Assembly: GCA_029204225.1 (NCBI GenBank)
Contig: CM055107.1
Location: 3,600,706 to 3,664,705, forward strand
Direction of reading: 5' to 3'
DNA length: 64,000 nucleotides
Source: Diphasiastrum complanatum
Lineage: Eukaryota > Streptophyta > Lycopodiopsida > Lycopodiales > Lycopodiaceae
The first letter of the stretch is position 1. Each line of letters opens with the position of its first letter. The notes beneath the pieces were generated by a model, which saw nothing but the letters and a program-made list of their open reading frames with translations, did not search any database and had not been told where the DNA came from. Shown piece by piece: positions 57,991 to 64,000 of this stretch. A program made the translations under genes and the position numbers.

Positions 57991-59151
57991 GCCATCATTT
58001 GATCAGAAACTAAGGAGTCATACACATCCGTGTTTTGATCAGAGTGAGTAAGCAAGCGCGATCAAACAGTGATAAAGTGCATTCAATCACTTATACACAG
58101 ATAGAAAGCATGTTGCTGCTATATTACACTGAAGCACAATCAAATAGCAATACAATAAAAATGACGGCGTAACTGGGAGGCTCAAATAATACGTCTCATG
58201 GACGGAGTGTCTCATTGTAATATGTGCTGGGATGATCTATTTATAGATTGCATCCATGTATTAACTACATTAAATGTTTGTCACCTAATTAGGCAAGCCA
58301 TTGTACTTGGAAGTATATGGCTTTTGTGACAACTATACATAGTGTATACGGTCAACAAATTAGGAACATTGACACAGACGAGGACGTCGCAAATTCTCTC
58401 ACTTCACATTTTACGTGAAGTGGTTTTCTCTCACTTCACAAATTTCAGAAAGTGGCTAGGAACATTCCTCGTTCAAAATAGACGACCTTCGGCATTTTCT
58501 CTCTTTTCGGGATTTTGCGAAAAAGCCGAAGGTGCCCTCAAAAAGTTGAAGGTGCCCTCAAAAAAGCAAAGATGTCTTTAACAATTTAACTCTCTCGCAT
58601 TTTTTGAAAAACTGCAAAAAAGCCAAAGGTGCCCTTAAAACAAGTTTAAGGTGTCATTAAAGACAAGGCAAAGGTGTCGTTAATAGTTTAACCCTTGAAA
58701 ATAGATGACCTTTGGAAATTTTCTCTCTCTTTGCATTTTTCAAAAAAATGCAAAAAAGTTGAAGGTGTTGAAAATAGTTAAACTTTTGAACTGTGAACAA
58801 GTTGACTTCTTCAAAAATAATTGAATGGAAGAAGTCGAAGGCAAGTGTCGCAATTTTTGAGAAAGTGCAAAAAATGCGAACTGTGCGACACTTAGTGTAT
58901 TTTTGCAGACTATTGAAAAAGTAATGTAAATCTGCAGATTTGTTCTAAATGCAAGTTTGTGGAAGTTCTTGAAGATGGCCAAGTCTTCAATGACTTCGAG
59001 TTATTAAACTTAACATCTGAACTTGAAATTATGATAGGATTGGTTACCCTTTGCTGGAGATCATCTGAAAGCTCGTTTTAGATGTTCTTCAAATAGTTTG
59101 GCTGTCTAAGTTATGATTCCAAGGAGACAACTGTGCGCTCAATTTCCAACA
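57991..59151 (-). repeat. 3' LTR region of a copia element (outer edge not resolved)
   Basis: The inner edge at 59151 starts TGTTGGAAATTGAG on the - strand, directly after a polypurine tract AAGGGGGAC. A - strand TATA box CTATAAATAG lies at 58246-58237. Between 58480 and 58760 a ~20-bp word (agttgaaggtgccctcaaaa) recurs in degenerate form. The outer end was not identified; the start given is a guess. Confidence 0.5.
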
Positions 59152-60661
59152 GTCCCCCTTAAGGTCACGGTTGGTGCCTTAATATCTTCGTCAGGTTCAG
59201 CATGTTGAAGAACTTTTGATGCTTGATCTTGGGAAGCGCTTTGGTGAAGATGTATGCGACCATTTTTGTTGTGGAGCAGTATTGAAGGATCACTTGCCCT
59301 GAGAAAACTTTCTCCCAAATGAAATGATACTAGATTTCTATGTGCTTGGATTTGCCATAACATTTGGGATTCAGTGACAGTGAAATATAGCTCAAGTTGT
59401 CACACAAAATGGTGGTAGCATTGAACTGAGTGTGATGTAAGTCATGAAGTAGAAACCTGATCCATACAACTTCTTTTGAAGCTTGGCATGCTGCGATGTA
59501 CTCTGCCTCTATCGAAAAAAGCGCAACTAATTTCTGCTTCCTTGAGTTTCACGAAATCGGACCCCCTACCAGATAGAAACAAAACCCGGAGGTAGATTTT
59601 TTGGTAGAGACCGTTCCTTCCCAATCTGAGTCAGAATAGCCTCGCGGGACGAGTGGGTCAATAGCATTTCCATCATAACATAAAATGTGATCTAAACTTT
59701 TTTGAATATATCTCATCACTCTCTTTAATGCTTTCCAATGAGAGATCCTAGGATTAGACATGAATTGACTTAACGTGCTACTTTTGTATGTTATATCTGG
59801 TCTAGTACACAACATTGCATACATCAAAGATCCTATTAGTGAATGATAAGGGTACTCCGCTATGTCGAGTACTTCACTATCAGAATCAGCACAAGTAGGT
59901 TTAGTCAATACTATACTTGGATTCATTGGAGTATCAATTGGTTTGCAATCAGACATATGAAACTTTCCTAAAATGCCTTTTAGATATGTCTGCTGGCTAA
60001 GATAGATCTTCTTCTGAAGCCTATTTCTAGTAATGTGAATTTCCAGCAAAGAATTGACAGCTCCTAAATCAGTCATGTCAAATTCCTTTGACAGATCACT
60101 CTTAATAATGTGCAGAAGAGAAGTGTCGTTAGACAATATAAACGCATCATCTACGTAAAGAGCTATGTGAACTAAATTGGTGCCTATATGCTTCGAATAA
60201 AAATTACAGTCAGCTGAATTGTTTGCAAATCCCAATTGAATGAGATAAGCGTTGATTTTATCGAACCATGCTCTTGCGGCCTGTTTCAGACCCATAGATT
60301 GCTTTGTGCAACTTGCACACTTTGTGCTCTTGGCCTTTGACTTCGAATCCTTCCGGTTGGAAGGTATACAGCTCCTCCTCTTTGACGTTGTCGTTGAGAA
60401 ATGTTGTCTTGACATCCATTTGGTGCATTTCGAGGTCTTCTGCGGCTGCTAACTCAATCAGAGTCCTAATTGACTGCATCTTGACGACAGAATTGAAAAT
60501 TTCTTGGTAATCCACTCCTCGGACTTGAGCGAATCCTTCAGCCACTTGTCGTGTTTTCCATTTAGCAATGGAACCATCAGAGTTGATCTTCTTCTTGAAG
60601 ATCCACTTGTTGTCGATACCTCTCTTGTGAGTGGGGAAGTCGACCAGTGTGTGTGGAGCAT
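59152..60661 (-). pseudogene. Ty1/copia reverse transcriptase and RNase H (3' half)
   Basis: From 60661 downward: KWIFKKKINSDGSIAKWK, RGVDYQEIFNSVVKMQSIR, MDVKTTFLNDN, a frameshift near 60280, GLKQAARAWFDKINAYL, YVDDAFILSN (catalytic YVDD), YHSLIGSLMYAMLCTRPDI and YSDSDWEGTVSTKKSTSGF (RNase H). After a shift near 59560 the end of RNase H reads SIEAEYIAACQASKEVVW. It ends at the polypurine tract and 3' LTR. Gag, protease and integrase are missing because a second copia fragment abuts at 60662. Confidence 0.9.
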
Positions 60662-60680
60662 TGGAAGCTAGGCAAGAGAG

Positions 60681-61640
60681 CTAGGCAAAATCTGAGTTCG
60701 AGTAGCCAGTAATAGAAAGATCTTCACTTTTGTAGAGCAATCCATAATCACAAGTTGAAGATATATACCTCAAGACTCTCTTGGCCGATTTCCAATGGTA
60801 CATCTTGGGATCTTGCATAGATTGGCTTAGCTGGTTCACACAATGGCTCCAATCGGGCTTAGTAATGGTCAACCAAATCAAGGAGCCAATAAGACTCCTA
60901 AAAAGGGTGATGTCCTCAAAGGATCTTTCATCTCTCTTATTAGGATATTTTACAGCATGACCCATAGGTGTATCTATGCTCTTACAATTCTCCATATGAA
61001 ACTTTTTCAACATTGAGAGAGCATATCTAGATAGACTTACAAAAGCATAATCATCACAAAAGTCAATCTCTAGGCCTAAGATATAGTGGAGTTCACCTAA
61101 ATCTTGCATTTTAAGTTCTCCTCCAAGTGCACTTTTAGTCTCTTCAACTAATTTGATGCAACTTCTACATGGGATAATGTCATCAACATAAATAAGAAGA
61201 ATGACAAGATCACTAGCAAAAAATTTAAGTACATGGAAGGATCATAGTCACTTAGGATAAATTCTAGTGAGATGATAAAGGAATTGAGTCCTGCATACCA
61301 TGATCTTGGTGCTTGCTTAAGTCCATAAAGACTTTTGAAGAACAAGCAAACTTTGGATTCCTCACCATGCTTGATGAATCCTTGTGGTATACCACTCCTT
61401 TGAATGGAGTGCATCTTGGACACATCTTGGCTCTTCTTGTGATATAAAAAAAGGCATAATTGGTGGAATCAATGTCCACTTGCTTGCCTTTATCAATGTG
61501 TGAGAGCCTCTTGGGCTCGGATCTCTCTCTCAAAGACCTTCTTGGTGAGAATACATGAGGAGACTCCTCCTCAAACCTCAGCACACTAGTATCACTAAAA
61601 GACACACTAATATCACTAAAAGACATGATGGCAAATAAGT
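60681..61640 (-). pseudogene. second Ty1/copia reverse transcriptase fragment, different family
   Basis: From 61624 the frame starts MSFSDISVSFSDTSV and includes RRSLRERSEPKRL, like the basic stretch before copia reverse transcriptase. Then come FFKSLYGLKQAPRSWYAGL and, in another frame, ILLIYVDDII. Next are MQDLGELHYILGLEIDF, CKSIDTPMGHAV, SLIGSLIWLTITKPDWSHCV and RVLRYISSTCDYGLLYKS with YSNSDFA. Much of the early reverse transcriptase is deleted and frames shift. It is in the same orientation as its neighbour but clearly diverged from it. Confidence 0.85.
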
Positions 61641-62950
61641 AAAAACTACAATAGAAAGCTTGAAAGTGTATTAGAAGGCTTTGGAAAATTTTCAGGAAAG
61701 TTTGGTCGTGGAAAAATTTTGTAAGAGCTTCGCTAGCACAAGTCAGAAATGAAGTCAAAATCAGCCCTTTTATAGGCTAATTTTGAGGGTCTATTAGACA
61801 AAGTACTAGTTTGGCTAATCAGTTCTAGACAAAACTTTGTTTAGTACTGTGAAAATAGCATCCATAATTCTTAGCGAAGGTTTATGGCCAATGGTGTAGC
61901 TTGGCTAAGGTTTTGGAGGTCTGACGACTCTCGCCTAAGTGCATCCTTCACCTAGGTATTGCATTCAATAAAAAAATTTAGGATCTGAACCTATGTCCAA
62001 CCTAATTTTGGCATTTTGAATCCATTTCTCAGGTCGACGAAGATTCATAATGAGAGTAAGGTGCTCAGCGAAGGTTTCCAAAGTGATAGGCTTCTGAGCT
62101 CTCCCCTGGCTTCAAAATAGGTACTTACTGTGCAAACCAAACTCAATATAGGCGAATCTGAACTGGATGTATGATCTGGCAACTCGACGAAGTTTCATAA
62201 GACTGTTTGTTCGAGATCTAACTAAAAAAGTGATTTTTTGAGTCATTTTCCATTAAAATTGGATTCTTGAAAATACTTTTCTTCCTATTTTTCTAATCTA
62301 ATAACTTTCTTGACTTTTGCTCATCATTCTTTTTCTTCTCTTTTTCATTTTCAATTTCCTTTTCCAAAAAAGAATCAACAAGTAGTGAAAAACAACAAAA
62401 GTAAAAAATGAGTAGATCTTCGATCATGTTGGTAGATCTGGCTGCCAATCAAAGGGATTAACCTTTGGTTTGCGTTTAGCTCTTTTGTGAAAAGATGAGA
62501 ACCTCTTGGAATTCTAACTTGAAGAGTCGTCTTTGATTTTCCCTTTACCTTTATCCAATAAAGGCGGTACATCTTTTGGTTCAACTATTGAAACTGCATC
62601 TTGTGATGAAGTTTTCCATTTCATAACCATGTTGTAATGTTGCTTAGCTTGCTTTTTCGCCATTGGTCATGTATTCTTTTCTTCCTTCAATATAACTACT
62701 TTCGGTTGTTTTATTGTTAGTTCATCAAGAATATCACGAACTCCAAACTTGTAGGATCCATGTGATTTAAAATATGCTCATCAATAAATTCTGCATTTTC
62801 ATCATAAGATAAGGCCTGACTGACATGAATGAGTTCATTTTCAATAGGATCTGAAATTGGATTGGTTGATATACATACTACATTCATCATATTTACTGGG
62901 AATGTGATTGGTGTATCCAAAATTCAATTAGGCAAAAAAATCTCGCTCAA
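61641..62950. other. no gene recognised
   Basis: AT-rich, possibly retroelement leader or linker. The - strand frames at 62375-62584 and 62717-62920 are short and unassigned. Confidence 0.4.
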
Positions 62951-62965
62951 CTCTGCATTGTCATC

Positions 62966-63337
62966 TCATTGACACATATATCCTGTTGTACAATCCACTA
63001 TTGCAAGAACTTGATTCCAATTAACAGTATCTGTTTGAGAGTCATAGTGCACTCTCAAAATTTTCACTTGTCGATCACAAGTATGATCCATTGTTGAGAA
63101 ATCATCATATCCTTTTTGGACTACTGGTTTGATTGTCCAAGTGATTGGATCAACTTTAATTGCATACTCATGATTCTCGAATGTAATTTTTTCGGTTCTC
63201 CAGTAATGAATCACTTGTGCAACTCGTAACCATGGATGTCCCGATAGAATACGATAAACAGATGGCGCATCTGGTAAGTTTATTACTACAAAAAAGTAAT
63301 GACAAACTGAACTCCGCCTATTTGTACAACCTAACAT
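62966..63337 (-). pseudogene. Ty3/gypsy protease-region relic
   Basis: A 123-residue frame with LPDAPSVYRILSGHPWLRVA then QVIHYWRTEKITFENHEY. It resembles the DAPSAYNILLGRPWLH...STLHQKLKF segment at the end of the protease in Tat/Ogre-like Ty3 elements. No catalytic DTG is seen in the preserved part. The adjacent - strand frame at 63805-63503 is probably a continuation but is not recognised. Confidence 0.65.
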
Positions 63338-64000
63338 TTATGACCAAAGTATGACTCTAATCGACAGAATCCTCTTAACAAAAAAGTAAACATTAGCATT
63401 AATATCTATGAAGCGAAGGTTTTTCACAATACCTATCTGACAAAAAGCATTAGCCACATGATTAGTAACACCCTCAACGTATCAGATTTCATATTTCAAT
63501 TCTTACATCAATTCAACACATCTAGCATTTTGACTCTTCAAATCAAGTTGATTACAAAAGTACTTTAGAGGTTGATGACCAATACACACCATAAATATAG
63601 TGTCACCAATTTTGAAGTCCATGAATACCATATTTCTAGCTTCACTAACAACAAGGAGACATCCATCTCCGACTTGTGACTCGCACAATATCCCTTTCTT
63701 TGTAAAAGCACTATAGCTCCAAAGACATCTGGTTCTCACCAACATGGCTTTACATGAAGCGGGGTATGAGAGGCCCATTTGAGTGCTTTTTCTTATTTTC
63801 TGCACACAAATCTACATAGAAAATTAGACCTAGCATTGGGTTTCAACGTCCTTATGATGAAAAGATATATATTAAAAGTGTAATTTCATCATTTGGTCAG
63901 AGTGATTGGGCTAATTGGCCTATAATTTTTGAAAGAGGAAGAGGAAGATGGCAGCTAGACATCAGATTTTTGAGGAAGTTGACTATCTTATATATTAGCC

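Overview
The window is nuclear DNA of a flowering plant. The evidence is a multi-exon chloroplast-targeted gene with GT-AG introns, plant Ty1/copia and Ty3/gypsy retrotransposons with initiator-tRNA-Met primer sites, hAT transposons, and many (GA)n, (AT)n and poly-G tracts. The very long transposon-filled introns would suit an early-diverging, long-intron angiosperm such as Amborella, but that species guess is weak.

The backbone is one gene, zeaxanthin epoxidase (ZEP/ABA1), on the + strand from the ATG at 12779 to the TGA at 54578. I reconstructed 16 coding exons that join in frame to 2190 nt (729 residues). They encode a transit peptide, an FAD monooxygenase core with its three signature motifs, and a C-terminal FHA domain. 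Intron 1 alone is 23.65 kb. Left of ZEP lie a degenerate copia fragment (1.3-2.0 kb), a PNRC-motif gene (3.2-3.8 kb, +), a three-exon GPI-anchored lipid-transfer protein gene (6.2-6.9 kb, -), and a repeat-rich zone (7.7-11 kb).

Intron 1 of ZEP holds, in order: a fairly young chromodomain Ty3/gypsy element (15.7-22.3 kb, -); an unrecognised decayed coding-like stretch (22.5-23.7 kb); a LINE reverse-transcriptase fragment; GA tracts; and a 12.3-kb block of four hAT-type elements (24.6-36.9 kb) separated only by (AT)n dinucleotide repeat. The largest (8.4 kb) has a broken BED/DUF659/hAT-dimerisation transposase whose last exon adds a ~540-residue extension with two AT-hook-like motifs. It also has a second small gene in antisense, copies of which recur in three places. 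A deletion derivative next to it keeps an open frame for a BED-only protein. All are bounded by CATAG...CTATG ends with ATATATAT on both sides and carry GGTACC-rich ends. This family, apparently inserting into AT microsatellites, is the most interesting system here.

Other introns carry a long inverted repeat (intron 7), a 5'-LTR copia remnant plus gypsy debris (intron 13), and a 63-bp duplication of the exon 14 splice acceptor that keeps the frame open. Right of ZEP are a 141-bp foldback, a long stretch with no recognisable gene (55-57.8 kb), two copia pol remnants on the - strand (59-61.6 kb), and a decayed Ty3 protease-region fragment (62.9-63.8 kb). No rRNA, tRNA, CRISPR or bacterial-type operon is visible.
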